Positions 8,223-17,804 of a stretch of DNA of 64,000 nt are shown here, one piece after another; the stretch's first letter is position 1, and each line of letters begins with the position of its first letter. Source of the stretch: Shinella zoogloeoides (lineage in GTDB: Bacteria > Pseudomonadota > Alphaproteobacteria > Rhizobiales > Rhizobiaceae); the NCBI RefSeq assembly GCF_020883495.1, contig NZ_CP086610.1, positions 2,771,501-2,835,500 of the forward strand, given 5' to 3'. A program made the position numbers and the translations under genes. Under the pieces are notes generated by a model. It had not been told where the DNA came from. It saw only the letters and a list, made by a program, of their open reading frames with translations, and ran no database searches.

Positions 8223-8563
8223 TGGCCCCTCCCCGGAGCGATTTTCCGGCCTCGCGGACGGTCTTGCGGAAATACACATATGCCGGCGAGGAAACAGTTG
8301 ACGGCAGCGGGTGTTTTGCGCTCATATGATGTCAGGTACAAGCCGCTCTTTTGGGCTGAGGCCGCTGCCAAGACCGTGAAAAGGCAGAGGAATCCGGCAA
8401 GGAGACGGCTGGCGGCGATGTCTCCCCCTCGCACGATTACCCCAAGAATACGTAAAGTGTTTATCGCCTGGCTATGCTTGCAGCGCTCTACCGCAGTGCG
8501 AAGGATGGCGCACCCCGTTGGAGGACGGGAACAGGTAAGGTCGACGTGATGGGAGGAGTATCC
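8223..8563. other. Divergent intergenic region upstream of the NCS2 permease
   Basis: 341 bases between divergent starts. No convincing promoter boxes, hairpins or repeats were found. A minus-strand reading frame here encodes a hydrophobic, signal-peptide-like stretch, but it overlaps the TPR gene start and is not called as a gene. Confidence 0.5.
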
Positions 8564-10048
8564 ATGAGCGACATATCCAGTACACATCCGGTGGACGAGA
8601 AGCTGCCGGTCGGCAGGCTCGCGACGCTGGGCATTCAGCACGTGCTCGTCATGTATGGCGGCGCCGTGGCGGTGCCGCTGATCGTCGGCCGCGCCCTGCA
8701 GCTCAGCCCGCAGGATGTCGCATTCCTGATTTCCGCCGACCTCTTCGTCTGCGGCCTCGTCACCATCATCCAGTCGCTCGGCGTCACCCGCCATGTCGGC
8801 ATCCGCCTGCCCGTCATGATGGGCGTGACCTTCGCTTCCGTCGGCCCGATGGTCTCCATGGCCACCATGGCGCCCGGACCGGAAGGCGCGCGCATGATCT
8901 TCGGCGCCATCATAGGCGCCGGCTTCGTCGCCTTCCTGCTCGCGCCGATCATGGGGCGGCTCCTGCGCTTCTTCCCGCCCGTCGTGACCGGCACCATCAT
9001 CCTCGTCATCGGCGTGTCGCTGATGCGCGTCGGCATCAACTGGACCTTCGGCAACCCCTTCGGCCCGACGGCGCCCAAGGTAATCGACCCGGCCCATACC
9101 GCATGGCTGACGCAGATGAAGGAGCTTGCCGCAAGCGGCGGCCCGGCCGTCCCGCAGGGCCTTGCCCTCGCGCCGACCGTCTCCAACCCGATCTATGCCG
9201 AGCCGATCCACATCGCCCTTTCGGCGCTGGTCCTCGTCTCCATCCTGCTCATCGCGCGCTACGGCCGCGGCCTGATCAGCAACATCGCCGTCCTGAGCGG
9301 CGTCATCATCGGCTGCCTTGCCGCCTCGATCCTCGGCCTGATGCATTTCGACCGCGTGGCCGATGCCGGCTGGTTCGCCGTCGTCACGCCGCTGCGCTTC
9401 GGCATGCCCATCTTCAACCCGATCCTCATCGCCACCATGACGCTTGTCATGATCGTCGTGATGATCGAATCGACCGGCATGTTCCTCGCCCTCGGTGAAA
9501 TCACCGAAAAGCCGATCGGCCAGCAGCAGCTCACCTCGGGCCTGCGCGTCGATGGCATCGGCACGATGATCGGCGGCCTGTTCAACACCTTCCCCTATAC
9601 CAGCTTCTCGCAGAATGTCGGTCTCGTCGGCGTCACCGGCGTCAAGAGCCGCTATGTCTGCGTCGCGGCCGGCGTCATCATGATCGTCCTCGGCCTCATC
9701 CCGAAGATGGGCGCGCTGGTGGAAGCCGTACCGACCTTCGTTCTCGGCGGCGCGGGCCTCGTGATGTTCGGCATGGTCGCCGCGACGGGTGTGCGCATCC
9801 TCGCCACGGTCGACTTCAAGGCCTCGCGCAACAACCTCTTCGTGGTTGCCGTGTCGATCGGCTTCGGCCTCATCCCACTGCTGGCGCCGAACTACCTGAT
9901 GTGGATGCCGCATGCGATCCACCCGATCATCGAATCGGGCATCGTGCTCGCCTCCATCGCGGCCGTGATCCTCAACGCCTTCTTCAACGGCGTCAGCTAC
10001 GATCACGCCTCCGCCGTGGACGCCACCCGCATGGCCGACAGCCACTAA
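8564..10048 (+). CDS. NCS2/NAT-family nucleobase permease (xanthine/uracil type)
   Basis: 494-residue inner-membrane proton symporter for purines or pyrimidines, in the 14-segment UraA/XanQ fold. Hydrophobic segments begin at about residue 18 (LATLGIQHVLVMYGGAVAVP) and continue through the C-terminus. The NAT signature QNVGLVGVTG follows NTFPYTSFS, and the substrate-contact segment VMIESTGMFLALGEIT precedes it. A soluble-looking loop of about 45 residues (NPFGPTAPKVIDP and following) sits mid-protein. The ATG at 8564 has a GGGAGGAG ribosome site. No purine-degradation genes adjoin, so xanthine, urate or uracil cannot be decided. A strong terminator follows. Confidence 0.9.
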   Translation: MSDISSTHPVDEKLPVGRLATLGIQHVLVMYGGAVAVPLIVGRALQLSPQDVAFLISADLFVCGLVTIIQSLGVTRHVGIRLPVMMGVTFASVGPMVSMATMAPGPEGARMIFGAIIGAGFVAFLLAPIMGRLLRFFPPVVTGTIILVIGVSLMRVGINWTFGNPFGPTAPKVIDPAHTAWLTQMKELAASGGPAVPQGLALAPTVSNPIYAEPIHIALSALVLVSILLIARYGRGLISNIAVLSGVIIGCLAASILGLMHFDRVADAGWFAVVTPLRFGMPIFNPILIATMTLVMIVVMIESTGMFLALGEITEKPIGQQQLTSGLRVDGIGTMIGGLFNTFPYTSFSQNVGLVGVTGVKSRYVCVAAGVIMIVLGLIPKMGALVEAVPTFVLGGAGLVMFGMVAATGVRILATVDFKASRNNLFVVAVSIGFGLIPLLAPNYLMWMPHAIHPIIESGIVLASIAAVILNAFFNGVSYDHASAVDATRMADSH

Positions 10049-10076
10049 CCGCAGGCTTCAGCCTTCCGAAAACAAG

Positions 10077-10109
10077 AAAGCCGGCCCGTTCACCACGGGC
10101 CGGCTTTTT
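10077..10109 (+). terminator. Terminator of the permease gene
   Basis: AAAGCCGGCCCGT pairs perfectly with ACGGGCCGGCTTT (13 bp, 5-base loop), ending in a T-run. It follows the permease stop by 28 bases. Confidence 0.92.
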
Positions 10110-10150
10110 ACGTGAGCGCCTGCCGGCCACGCCGCCCGGCGGAACGCGAA

Positions 10151-10179
10151 ATGAAAAGCCCGGCGCGAAGCCGGGCTTT
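10151..10179 (-). terminator. Terminator of the dgoD gene
   Basis: AAAGCCCGGC pairs with GCCGGGCTTT around a 5-base loop, and on the minus strand it ends in a T-run. It ends the gntR-dgoD transcript and lies back to back with the permease terminator. Confidence 0.85.
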
Positions 10180-10202
10180 CCAGGGACGATCGATGCGGCG
10201 CA

Positions 10203-11351
10203 TCACCACTCGGCGACGCTGCCGTCCTCGTGACGCCAGACGGGGTTGCGCCAGCGGTGGCCTTCCTTGGCCCGTTCGATGACATATTGCTCGTCCACTT
10301 CCACGCCGAGGCCCGGTCCCTGCGGGATCGAGACGAAGCCGTCCGCGTAGTGGAACACCTCCTTGTTGGAAATGTAGTCGAGGATGTCGTTGGACTTGTT
10401 GTAGTGGATGCCGAGGCTCTGCTCCTGGATGAAGGCATTGTAGGAGACGGCGTCGACCTGAAGGCAGGCGGCGAGCGCGATCGGACCCAGCGGGCAATGC
10501 GGCGCGAGCGCCACGTCGTAGGCCTCGGCCATCGCCGCGATCTTGCGGCATTCCGTGATGCCGCCGGCATGCGAAAGGTCGGGCTGCAGGATATCGACAT
10601 AACCATCCGCCAGCACCGACTTGAAATCCCAGCGCGAATAGAGCCGCTCGCCAAGCGCGATCGGCGTGGAGCAATGGTTGGCGATCTCCTTCAGCGCCTC
10701 GCGGTTCTCCGACAGCACCGGCTCCTCGATGAACAGGAGATTGTAGGGCTGAAGCTCCCTGGCCAGCACCTTGGCCATCGGCCGATGCACGCGGCCGTGG
10801 AAATCGACACCGATGCCGATATGCGGGCCGATGGCCTCGCGGATCGTCGCGATGGTCTCGACCGCCTTTTCCACCTTCTCCCAGGTGTCGACGATCTGCA
10901 TCTCCTCGCAGCCGTTGAGCTTGATCGCCTTGAAACCGCGGGCGACGACCTCGCGGGCATTGTTGGCGACGTCGGAGGGGCGGTCGCCGCCGATCCAGCT
11001 ATAGACCTTGATCCTGTCGCGCACCTGCCCGCCGAGCAGGGCATGGACCGGCTGGCCATAGGCCTTGCCCTTGATGTCCCAGAGCGCCTGATCGATGCCG
11101 GCGAGCGCCGACATGTGGATGCCGCCGCCGCGATAGAAGCCGGCGCGGTACATGACCTGCCAATGGTCCTCGATCAGCAGCGGGTCCTTGCCGACGAGAT
11201 AGTCGGAAAGCTCGTGTACCGCCGCCTCCACGGTCAGCGCGCGGCCCTCCACAACCGGCTCGCCCCAGCCGACGATGCCCTCGTCCGTCTCCACCTTCAG
11301 GAAAAGCCACCGGGGCGGCACGATATAGGTCGTCAGCTTCGTGATCTTCAT
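10203..11351 (-). CDS. dgoD: D-galactonate dehydratase (enolase superfamily)
   Basis: 382 residues, the same length as E. coli DgoD. It dehydrates D-galactonate to 2-keto-3-deoxygalactonate in the De Ley-Doudoroff pathway. It begins [25 protein letters not shown]. The metal ligands appear as VDFHGR (Asp183 with His185), FIEEPV and GERLYSRW, and the general acid His lies in [13 protein letters not shown]. His185 falls exactly where the enzyme's catalytic His does. The ATG at 11351 overrides a longer frame to 11423. It is downstream of a FadR-type GntR gene by 55 bases, likely one operon. No DgoK or DgoA partner is in the window. Confidence 0.93.
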   Translation of the reverse strand: MKITKLTTYIVPPRWLFLKVETDEGIVGWGEPVVEGRALTVEAAVHELSDYLVGKDPLLIEDHWQVMYRAGFYRGGGIHMSALAGIDQALWDIKGKAYGQPVHALLGGQVRDRIKVYSWIGGDRPSDVANNAREVVARGFKAIKLNGCEEMQIVDTWEKVEKAVETIATIREAIGPHIGIGVDFHGRVHRPMAKVLARELQPYNLLFIEEPVLSENREALKEIANHCSTPIALGERLYSRWDFKSVLADGYVDILQPDLSHAGGITECRKIAAMAEAYDVALAPHCPLGPIALAACLQVDAVSYNAFIQEQSLGIHYNKSNDILDYISNKEVFHYADGFVSIPQGPGLGVEVDEQYVIERAKEGHRWRNPVWRHEDGSVAEW

Positions 11352-11406
11352 GGATTCCATCCCTCGTCGGTTCGTATGGATAGCGGGCAGAGGCCCGCGA
11401 AAGTCG

Positions 11407-12153
11407 TCAGTCCCCGCGCGCACCGTCCATCAGGGCGGAAAGGTCGCGGGCGGCAAGATCGAGAATATTGCGCGAGCAGGCCTCCGCCCGCGCGCCGTCG
11501 CGCAGGCGCAGCGCGTCGACCAGCTCGCGGTGAACATCCAGCGCCTCGCCCCGCCGCGCGGCCGCGCGGTTGGAAGCGTGCAGCGCATAGGACAGCGCCG
11601 CATGGATGATGGAGGAGAACTGGTGGAAGACCTTGTTGTGGCTCGCCCTCAGCAACGTCTCATGGAAGCGGGCATCGGCGGCGGTGAAGGCTTCGAGGTC
11701 CCCTTCCGTCTCGCGCATCTCGTCGCAGGCCCGCTCCAGATCGGCGATCTCCTGCGCCGTCGCGCGCGAGGCCGCGAGGAAGGCGGCGGCCGGCTCCACG
11801 GTGCGGCGCGCTTCGAGGATCGAGCCGAGCAGCTCGCTCGACAGCACCTCCGGCCCCATCCATTCGAGGATCTGCGCGTCGAGCACGTTCCATTCCGACC
11901 TGTCGCAGACCAGCGTGCCGACACGCGGCCGGCCGCGCACCAGACCATTGGTCTCCAGCACCTTCAGGGATTCGCGGATGACGGTGCGACTGACACCGTA
12001 GGTCTCGCAGAGATCGCTTTCGCGCGGCAGCACCGCGCCGGGAGGAAAACGCCCGCCGCAGATATCCGCCCCGATGGCGGCCGTCACGTTATGGCGCACG
12101 CGCGGACGGCGCGACGACGGGCGCTGCACCGGCCTCCTTGCCTTGTCCGTCAC
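11407..12153 (-). CDS. GntR-family regulator, FadR/FCD subfamily (DgoR-like)
   Basis: 248-residue regulator. An N-terminal winged helix-turn-helix spans about residues 20-85 ([40 protein letters not shown]). A helical FCD effector domain follows with the typical Asp/His positions in [13 protein letters not shown]. It is co-oriented with dgoD and divergent from the UxaA/GarD-like dehydratase gene, so it probably senses a sugar acid or its keto-deoxy product and represses both sides. The AT-rich 12180-12260 stretch is the likely operator zone, but I could not define a clean palindrome. Naming it DgoR would be inference from context. Confidence 0.88.
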   Translation of the reverse strand: MTDKARRPVQRPSSRRPRVRHNVTAAIGADICGGRFPPGAVLPRESDLCETYGVSRTVIRESLKVLETNGLVRGRPRVGTLVCDRSEWNVLDAQILEWMGPEVLSSELLGSILEARRTVEPAAAFLAASRATAQEIADLERACDEMRETEGDLEAFTAADARFHETLLRASHNKVFHQFSSIIHAALSYALHASNRAAARRGEALDVHRELVDALRLRDGARAEACSRNILDLAARDLSALMDGARGD

Positions 12154-12266
12154 TCCGCTTCTCCCGCAGTCGCCTCAAATCATCGTACAATTGATAAGTA
12201 ATAATATGACAAATCAGCAGCGAAGACCATGCCGTTCTCCTGTCCTCGCGCAGATAATTCCAAATA

Positions 12267-12295
12267 TTGACTTTTGCCGGCAAAGTGCATAATGC
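12267..12295 (+). promoter_or_regulatory. Promoter of the UxaA/GarD-like gene
   Basis: TTGACT (12267-12272) and TAATGC (12290-12295) are separated by exactly 17 bases. Transcription would start near 12302, leaving a leader of under 20 bases with the GAGGAG ribosome site. This is a good match to the vegetative consensus. Confidence 0.65.
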
Positions 12296-12318
12296 GCCGA
12301 CCCATTCGAGGAGCCGCC

Positions 12319-13848
12319 ATGCTTGCCGATCTGCCCGCCGTGCTTGTCCTCAACCCGAAAGACAATGTCGGGGTCGTGCCCGCCAATGTCGATGCCGGCC
12401 GCGCGCTGGTGCATGGCGTCACCGCCGGCGAGCGCATTCCGCGCGGGCACAAGGTCGCGCTCGCGCCTATCGCGGAAGGCGCGCCCGTTCTGAAATACGG
12501 CCAGATCATCGGCTATGCGACGCGGGCGATCCGCCCCGGCGAGCACGTGCATCTGCAGAACCTCGCCATTCTCGACGTCGCGCTGAAACACGAATTCTGC
12601 ATCGACAACGCCCCGCCCGTCATGGTGCCGCAGGCCATGCGCCGCACCTTCGAGGGCTACGACCGCGGCAACGGCCGCATCGGCACCCGCAACTATATCG
12701 GCATCCTCTCCACCGTGAACTGTTCCGCCACCGTCTCGCGCTACGTGGCCGAGCACTATGCGCGAAAATTCCGCGAGACCGGCCACGACAATATCGACGG
12801 CGTGGTAGCGCTGACCTATGGCGGCGGCTGCGCGCTGAACCTCAAGTCCGAGGGTGGGCGCATCCTCACCCGCACCTTCAAGGGCTATGCCCGCAATCCC
12901 AATTTCGGCGGCATCCTGATGATCGGCCTCGGCTGCGAGACCTTCCAATACGGCCCGCTCGTCGAGGAAGCCGGGCTGGAGGAAGGAAAAACCTTCCGCA
13001 CCATGATGATCCAGAACCACGGCGGCACGCGCAAGACCATCGAGGCGGCCTGCGAGATGATCGACGACATGCTGCCCGATGTCGGCCGCATCCGCCGCAC
13101 CGTGCTGCCGCTCTCCGGCATCAAGCTGGCGCTCGAATGCGGCGGCTCGGACGGCTATTCCGGCATTTCCGCCAACCCCGCCCTCGGCATCGCCTCCGAC
13201 CTTTTGGTCAAGGAGGGTGCGACGACGGTGCTGTCCGAAACGCCGGAAATCTACGGTGCGGAACACCTCCTCACCCGCCGCGCCGCCCGGCCGGAGGTGG
13301 CGGAAAAGCTGCTGTCGCGCATCGACTGGTGGCGGGACTATACGGCGCGGAACGACGCCGAACTCAACAACAACCCCTCGTACGGCAACAAGGCCGGCGG
13401 GCTGACGACCATTCTCGAAAAGTCGCTCGGCGCGGTCGCCAAGGGCGGCTCCATGCCGCTCAACGCCGTCTATGAATATGCCGAGGAGGTGACGGAGCCA
13501 GGCTTCGTCTTCATGGATACGCCCGGCTACGACCCCGCCGCCGTGACCGGCCAGATCGCCGGCGGCTGCAATCTCGTCGCCTTCACCACCGGCCGCGGCT
13601 CGGTCTCCGGCTACAAGCCGGCCCCCTGCATCAAGATCGCCACCAACACCCCCATGTACGAGCACATCCGAGAGGACATGGATATCAATTGCGGCACCAT
13701 CGTCGACGGCACGGAAACCATCGAAGAGGCCGGCCGCCGTATCTTCGAATTCGTCATCGAGACCGCTTCCGGCCGCAGGACGGCGAGCGAAGCCTTCGAC
13801 TACGGCGACAACGAATTCGTGCCCTGGCAGGTCGGCGCGATCACCTGA
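12319..13848 (+). CDS. UxaA/GarD-family sugar-acid dehydratase (altronate or galactarate type)
   Basis: 509-residue iron-dependent dehydratase that forms keto-deoxy sugar acids from altronate or galactarate. An N-terminal SAF domain (about residues 10-90, ending LAILDVALKHEFC) is joined to the large catalytic domain. That domain begins FEGYDRGNGRIGTRNYIG and has conserved cysteines in VNCSATV, TYGGGCALN and GLGCET, plus ECGGSDGYSGISANPA. The length lies between E. coli UxaA (495) and GarD (523), so the substrate stays open. The ATG at 12319 follows GAGGAG. It diverges from the gntR-dgoD operon, which suggests joint control of hexonate/hexarate use. It overlaps nothing and converges on the VOC gene. 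Confidence 0.88.
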   Translation: MLADLPAVLVLNPKDNVGVVPANVDAGRALVHGVTAGERIPRGHKVALAPIAEGAPVLKYGQIIGYATRAIRPGEHVHLQNLAILDVALKHEFCIDNAPPVMVPQAMRRTFEGYDRGNGRIGTRNYIGILSTVNCSATVSRYVAEHYARKFRETGHDNIDGVVALTYGGGCALNLKSEGGRILTRTFKGYARNPNFGGILMIGLGCETFQYGPLVEEAGLEEGKTFRTMMIQNHGGTRKTIEAACEMIDDMLPDVGRIRRTVLPLSGIKLALECGGSDGYSGISANPALGIASDLLVKEGATTVLSETPEIYGAEHLLTRRAARPEVAEKLLSRIDWWRDYTARNDAELNNNPSYGNKAGGLTTILEKSLGAVAKGGSMPLNAVYEYAEEVTEPGFVFMDTPGYDPAAVTGQIAGGCNLVAFTTGRGSVSGYKPAPCIKIATNTPMYEHIREDMDINCGTIVDGTETIEEAGRRIFEFVIETASGRRTASEAFDYGDNEFVPWQVGAIT

Positions 13849-14202
13849 TCAGCGCGTGTGCATGACGATATTGACGAGCGTGCCGGCCGGATCGCGCACG
13901 AAAAAGCGGCGCACACCCCATGGCTCGTCCACCGGCCCGTATTCGACGGGATAGCCACCTCGCACGACGGCCGCATGAGCCGCCTCCACATCGTCCACCT
14001 CGACGGAAAGGCCGGGGACCGGCGTGCCGGACCCGCCTTCCGACGCAAAGCTCACCTGCAGCGGCATGGTGCCGTCGCCGCCATAGGTCGCGATCCAGCC
14101 GTGATCCATCAGCAGATCGAGCCCCAGCACGTCCTTGTAGAAACGGCCGACGGCCGCCGGATCGGCCGTCTCGATATTGGCGACGATGCGCTTGACCTTC
14201 AT
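13849..14202 (-). CDS. VOC-superfamily (glyoxalase/bleomycin-resistance fold) protein
   Basis: 117-residue single-domain VOC protein. It has the paired beta-alpha-beta-beta-beta modules: MKVKRIVANIETADPAAVGRFYKDVLGLDLLMD, then GLSVEVDDVEAAHAAVVRGGYPVEYGPVDEPWGVRRFFVRDPAGTLVNIVMH. Such proteins are metal-dependent isomerases, dioxygenases or binding proteins; the substrate is not evident. The start follows GGAGGCTCC nine bases after the stop of the GntR gene, so the two are cotranscribed. Its stop abuts the convergent UxaA/GarD-like stop. Confidence 0.85.
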   Translation of the reverse strand: MKVKRIVANIETADPAAVGRFYKDVLGLDLLMDHGWIATYGGDGTMPLQVSFASEGGSGTPVPGLSVEVDDVEAAHAAVVRGGYPVEYGPVDEPWGVRRFFVRDPAGTLVNIVMHTR

Positions 14203-14211
14203 GGAGCCTCC

Positions 14212-15231
14212 TCACCGCGCAACGGGGGTCGCATAGGCCGGCATATCCGGCCGGTGCGCGTCCCGCAGTTCCGCGACGCGCCCGATAACCTTGGGCAGGG
14301 ATACGGCGATATGGTGGCGCAGCGTCTCCGCCGCCCGCGCGGCATCGTCCACGTCGAGCGCGCGGAAGACGGCCAGATGCTCGGCGATGAACGGCTCGTC
14401 GGCGGGCATGCGGTGCGAAACGCCGATAATGTGCTTGCTGACATTGAGCATGAAGCGCGCGCGCCGCAGCGCGATCAACAGTTCCCGGTTCGGGCAGTAG
14501 CCGAGGCAGGTGATGTGCAGGTCCGTTTCGAGACCGTCCATCGCCTCTACGGAAAGGACGGGATAGACGGCCAGCGCCTCCTCCAGCCGCTCCGTCATCG
14601 CCCGGCGCTCGACGGGCGGAATGAAGGGCGCGGCCTGCGTCAGCGCGATCGGCTCCAGCGCGACGCGGATATCGTGCAGATCGCGCATGCGCTCGGCATC
14701 GAGCGGCACCAGCGTCCAGCGCATGCGCTCGTCCTTCTCGACGATGCCGAGCGCTTCGAGCCGGGTCAGCGCATCGCGCGCCACCTGCCGGCCGACGCCG
14801 CGGGCGCGCGCCAGTTCCACCTCGTTGATCCGGTAGCGGCCGAAGACGGACAGATGCACCATCTCCCGTTCAAGGCTCTCATAGATCGCTTCCCAGGCCG
14901 GCGCCTTGCGCAGGCCCGGCGCTTCCTCACCGAAGCCCAGCATCTCCGCCGTCAGCGCCACGCGCTTCGGCCCGCCGCGCCCCTGCCCCACGAGAAAACC
15001 CCGTCCGTCGAACCGGCGGATCGTCCCCGCCGCTTCGAGAAGGGCGAAAGCCTGGCGGACGGGTGTGCGGGTGGAGGCGAAGAGGCCCGCCACCGGCCCT
15101 TCGAGCAGCAAGGCGCCCTTCGGCAGCCGGCCCGCGGCGATCGCGTCCGCCAGCACGTCGCGGATGCGCAGGTAGAGCGGTCCGTTGTCGGGCGCGCCCT
15201 CCTCCGCCAAAATCTGTCCCCGGTCGATCAT
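14212..15231 (-). CDS. GntR-family regulator with two winged-helix domains and FCD-like C-terminus
   Basis: 339 residues, about 100 longer than a normal FadR-type regulator. The first GntR wHTH is at about 18-83 (LYLRIRDVLADAIAAGRLPKG, STRTPVRQAFALLEAAGTI). A second, more diverged wHTH-like unit is at about 110-170 (REMVHLSVFGRYRINEVELARARG, GRQVARDALTRLEALGIV). A helical FCD-type ligand domain completes it. Two DNA-binding heads in one chain are uncommon. The ATG at 15231 is chosen; an in-frame TTG at 15267 is possible and neither has a clear ribosome site. It drives the VOC gene and diverges from ilvD. Effector unknown. Confidence 0.82.
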   Translation of the reverse strand: MIDRGQILAEEGAPDNGPLYLRIRDVLADAIAAGRLPKGALLLEGPVAGLFASTRTPVRQAFALLEAAGTIRRFDGRGFLVGQGRGGPKRVALTAEMLGFGEEAPGLRKAPAWEAIYESLEREMVHLSVFGRYRINEVELARARGVGRQVARDALTRLEALGIVEKDERMRWTLVPLDAERMRDLHDIRVALEPIALTQAAPFIPPVERRAMTERLEEALAVYPVLSVEAMDGLETDLHITCLGYCPNRELLIALRRARFMLNVSKHIIGVSHRMPADEPFIAEHLAVFRALDVDDAARAAETLRHHIAVSLPKVIGRVAELRDAHRPDMPAYATPVAR

Positions 15232-15436
15232 GGCGCGGACAATCGCATGAATGCACCCTGCCGACAACGGTCACGACCGCTCCGCACGGGCGGCAAGGAA
15301 ATTGCGTCGCACCGCCAAAAAATCTCCATTCCTTTCGTGACGCGCGGGGCGTTTTGCGTTAGGGAACCTTGCTGAGGCTCGCAATCCGGCTCTTCGAGGC
15401 CCATATGCGAGCCGCGTCCATCTCGAGGAATTGACC

Positions 15437-17272
15437 ATGCCCGCATATCGCTCCCGAACCACCACCCACGGCCGCAACATGGCCGGTGCCCGCGGCCTCT
15501 GGCGCGCGACCGGCATGAAGGACTCGGACTTCGGAAAGCCGATTATTGCCGTGGTGAACTCCTTCACCCAGTTCGTGCCCGGCCACGTGCACCTGAAGGA
15601 CCTCGGCCAGCTCGTCGCGCGCGAGATCGAGGCTGCCGGCGGCGTCGCCAAGGAATTCAACACGATCGCCGTCGACGACGGCATCGCCATGGGCCATGAC
15701 GGCATGCTCTATTCGCTGCCGAGCCGCGAAATCATCGCCGACAGCGTCGAATACATGGTCAACGCGCACTGCGCCGACGCCATGGTCTGCATCTCGAACT
15801 GCGACAAGATCACCCCCGGCATGCTGAATGCCGCCATGCGCCTCAATATCCCCGCCGTCTTCGTTTCCGGCGGCCCGATGGAGGCCGGCAAGGTCGTGCT
15901 GCACGGCAAGACCCACGCGCTCGACCTCATCGACGCCATGGTCGCGGCCGCCGACGACAAGATTTCCGACGAGGACGTCAAGGTCATCGAGCGCTCCGCC
16001 TGCCCGACCTGCGGCTCCTGCTCCGGCATGTTCACGGCCAATTCGATGAACTGTCTGACCGAGGCCCTCGGCCTGTCGCTGCCGGGCAACGGCTCGACGC
16101 TGGCCACCCACGCCGACCGCAAGCGCCTCTTCGTGGAGGCCGGCCACCTGATCGTCGATCTCGCCCGCCGCTACTACGAGCAGGAAGACGAAAGCGTGCT
16201 GCCGCGCTCGGTCGCTAACAAGCGCGCCTTCGAAAACGCCATGTCGCTCGACATCGCCATGGGCGGCTCGACCAACACGGTTCTCCATATCCTCGCGGCG
16301 GCCTATGAAGGCGGCATCGATTTCGGCATGGACGATATCGACCGCCTGTCGCGCCGCGTGCCCTGCCTTTCCAAGGTCGCGCCGGCCAAGGCCGACGTTC
16401 ACATGGAAGACGTCCACCGCGCCGGCGGCATCATGCGCATCCTCGGCGAACTCGAGCGCGGCGGCCTCATCCACCGCGACACACCGACCGTGCATGCCGA
16501 AACGCTCGGCCACGCCATCGACCGCTGGGACATCACCCGCACCAGCAGCGAGACCGTGCGCACCTTCTTCCGCGCCGCACCGGGCGGCATCCCGACCCAG
16601 GTCGCCTTCAGCCAGGAAGCCCGCTGGGACGAACTGGACACGGACGGCGAAAAGGGCGTCATCCGCTCGGTCGAGCATCCCTTCTCAAAGGATGGCGGCC
16701 TTGCCGTGCTCTCCGGCAACATCGCGCTCGACGGCTGCATCGTGAAGACCGCCGGCGTCGATGAATCGATCCTGAAGTTCTCCGGCCCGGCCGTCGTCTA
16801 TGAAAGCCAAGATGCGGCGGTGAAGGGCATTCTCGGCAACGAGGTGAAGGCCGGCGACGTCGTCGTCATCCTCTACGAAGGCCCGAAGGGTGGCCCCGGC
16901 ATGCAGGAAATGCTCTATCCGACGAGCTACCTGAAGTCGAAGGGCCTCGGCAAGGCTTGCGCGCTCATCACCGACGGCCGCTTCTCCGGCGGCACATCGG
17001 GCCTGTCCATCGGCCACGTCTCGCCGGAAGCGGCGCAGGGCGGCGCCATCGGCCTCGTGCGCCAGGGCGACCGGATCGAGATCGACATCCCGAACCGCAC
17101 CATCAACCTTGCGATTTCGCAAGAGGAATTCGCCGCCCGCCGCGCCGAGCAGGACAAGCTCGGCTGGAAGCCGGGCGCGCCGCGCAAGCGCAACGTCACG
17201 ACGGCGCTGAAGGCCTATGCCGCCTTCGCCGCCAGCGCCGACAAGGGCGCCGTGCGCATCCTGCCGGAATAA
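15437..17272 (+). CDS. ilvD: Dihydroxy-acid dehydratase
   Basis: 611-residue Fe-S enzyme of valine, leucine and isoleucine synthesis, converting 2,3-dihydroxy-isovalerate or -methylvalerate to the 2-keto acids. The cluster cysteines are in [11 protein letters not shown] and [19 protein letters not shown]. The catalytic Ser segment is [32 protein letters not shown] and [19 protein letters not shown] are also typical of true IlvD rather than of sugar-acid dehydratases in the same superfamily. The ATG at 15437 has a CGAGGAA site; an in-frame TTG lies two codons upstream. It is a single gene, divergent from the two-headed GntR regulator and convergent with the GFA gene. Confidence 0.96.
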   Translation: MPAYRSRTTTHGRNMAGARGLWRATGMKDSDFGKPIIAVVNSFTQFVPGHVHLKDLGQLVAREIEAAGGVAKEFNTIAVDDGIAMGHDGMLYSLPSREIIADSVEYMVNAHCADAMVCISNCDKITPGMLNAAMRLNIPAVFVSGGPMEAGKVVLHGKTHALDLIDAMVAAADDKISDEDVKVIERSACPTCGSCSGMFTANSMNCLTEALGLSLPGNGSTLATHADRKRLFVEAGHLIVDLARRYYEQEDESVLPRSVANKRAFENAMSLDIAMGGSTNTVLHILAAAYEGGIDFGMDDIDRLSRRVPCLSKVAPAKADVHMEDVHRAGGIMRILGELERGGLIHRDTPTVHAETLGHAIDRWDITRTSSETVRTFFRAAPGGIPTQVAFSQEARWDELDTDGEKGVIRSVEHPFSKDGGLAVLSGNIALDGCIVKTAGVDESILKFSGPAVVYESQDAAVKGILGNEVKAGDVVVILYEGPKGGPGMQEMLYPTSYLKSKGLGKACALITDGRFSGGTSGLSIGHVSPEAAQGGAIGLVRQGDRIEIDIPNRTINLAISQEEFAARRAEQDKLGWKPGAPRKRNVTTALKAYAAFAASADKGAVRILPE

Positions 17273-17279
17273 GCAATTA

Positions 17280-17308
17280 CCGGGCGCGAGAGGTTTTCCC
17301 GCGCCCGG
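17280..17308. terminator. Hairpin between convergent ilvD and GFA genes
   Basis: CCGGGCGCG pairs with CGCGCCCGG around an 11-base loop. There is no long T-run on either strand, so it is a weak or bidirectional terminator. Confidence 0.5.
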
Positions 17309-17314
17309 CCCTTC

Positions 17315-17719
17315 CTAGAGGTGGCGCGTCACTTCCGGCGTGTTCCACCAGGCATTGTTCCGCCCGTCGAAATACTGGATGGGCAGTTCCGCCAGTTCGC
17401 TCTGCTCGATATTGTCGAGGCAAGCGACGTTGATCGAAACATATTCCCCGCCGATCTCCTCCACATAGCCGGTCCCGAAGGCCGAGATGCCGCACGTCTT
17501 GCAGAAGCGGTGGTGCCCGCTCATCGTGTTGAACTGGTAATCGCCAAGGTCCGCCTCGTCGCATTGCAGGCGGAAGGCGGCCGGCTTGATCTGCGCACCC
17601 CAGTAGCGCTTCTTCGAGCAGATCGAGCAATTGCACCGGCCCGTGCCGGCGGAAAGGTCGATATCGGCCTCGTAGCGGATTTTCCCGCAATGGCAGCTTC
17701 CCTTGTAGGTCTTCAGCAT
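17315..17719 (-). CDS. GFA-family (glutathione-dependent formaldehyde-activating-like) protein
   Basis: 134-residue zinc-binding beta protein. Its cysteine sets are [26 protein letters not shown] and [11 protein letters not shown], the three motifs that bind structural and catalytic zinc in the Gfa fold. The founding member speeds formation of S-hydroxymethylglutathione, but most relatives bind other small adducts. The ATG at 17719 has a GAGGAGA site, which excludes the longer frame to 18055. It is divergent from a MarR gene with two palindromic operators between them, which suggests it belongs to that regulon. Confidence 0.88.
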   Translation of the reverse strand: MLKTYKGSCHCGKIRYEADIDLSAGTGRCNCSICSKKRYWGAQIKPAAFRLQCDEADLGDYQFNTMSGHHRFCKTCGISAFGTGYVEEIGGEYVSINVACLDNIEQSELAELPIQYFDGRNNAWWNTPEVTRHL

Positions 17720-17753
17720 CTCATTCTCCTCGCTTGCGCCCGACGGCCAAAAA

Positions 17754-17802
17754 TGACAATGTGTTGTCAAATTCACCCTTGCAGAATGACAGCATGTTGT
17801 CA
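17754..17802. promoter_or_regulatory. Twin MarR-type operators
   Basis: Site 1 (17754-17769) is TGACAATGTGTTGTCA, a perfect 6-bp palindrome around TGTG. Site 2 (17787-17802) is TGACAGCATGTTGTCA, with one mismatch. Their starts are 33 bases apart, about three helix turns. Site 2 ends two bases before the marR start codon. Binding would block both divergent promoters. Confidence 0.8.
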
Positions 17803-17804
17803 AT

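Noticed and set aside
8156..8440. Minus-strand frame with a signal-peptide-like stretch (LLAGFLCLFTVLAAASAQ)
   Set aside because: It overlaps the N-terminal part of the TPR-like gene in another frame, has only a GTG start with no convincing ribosome site, and continues as a longer antisense frame through the permease gene.
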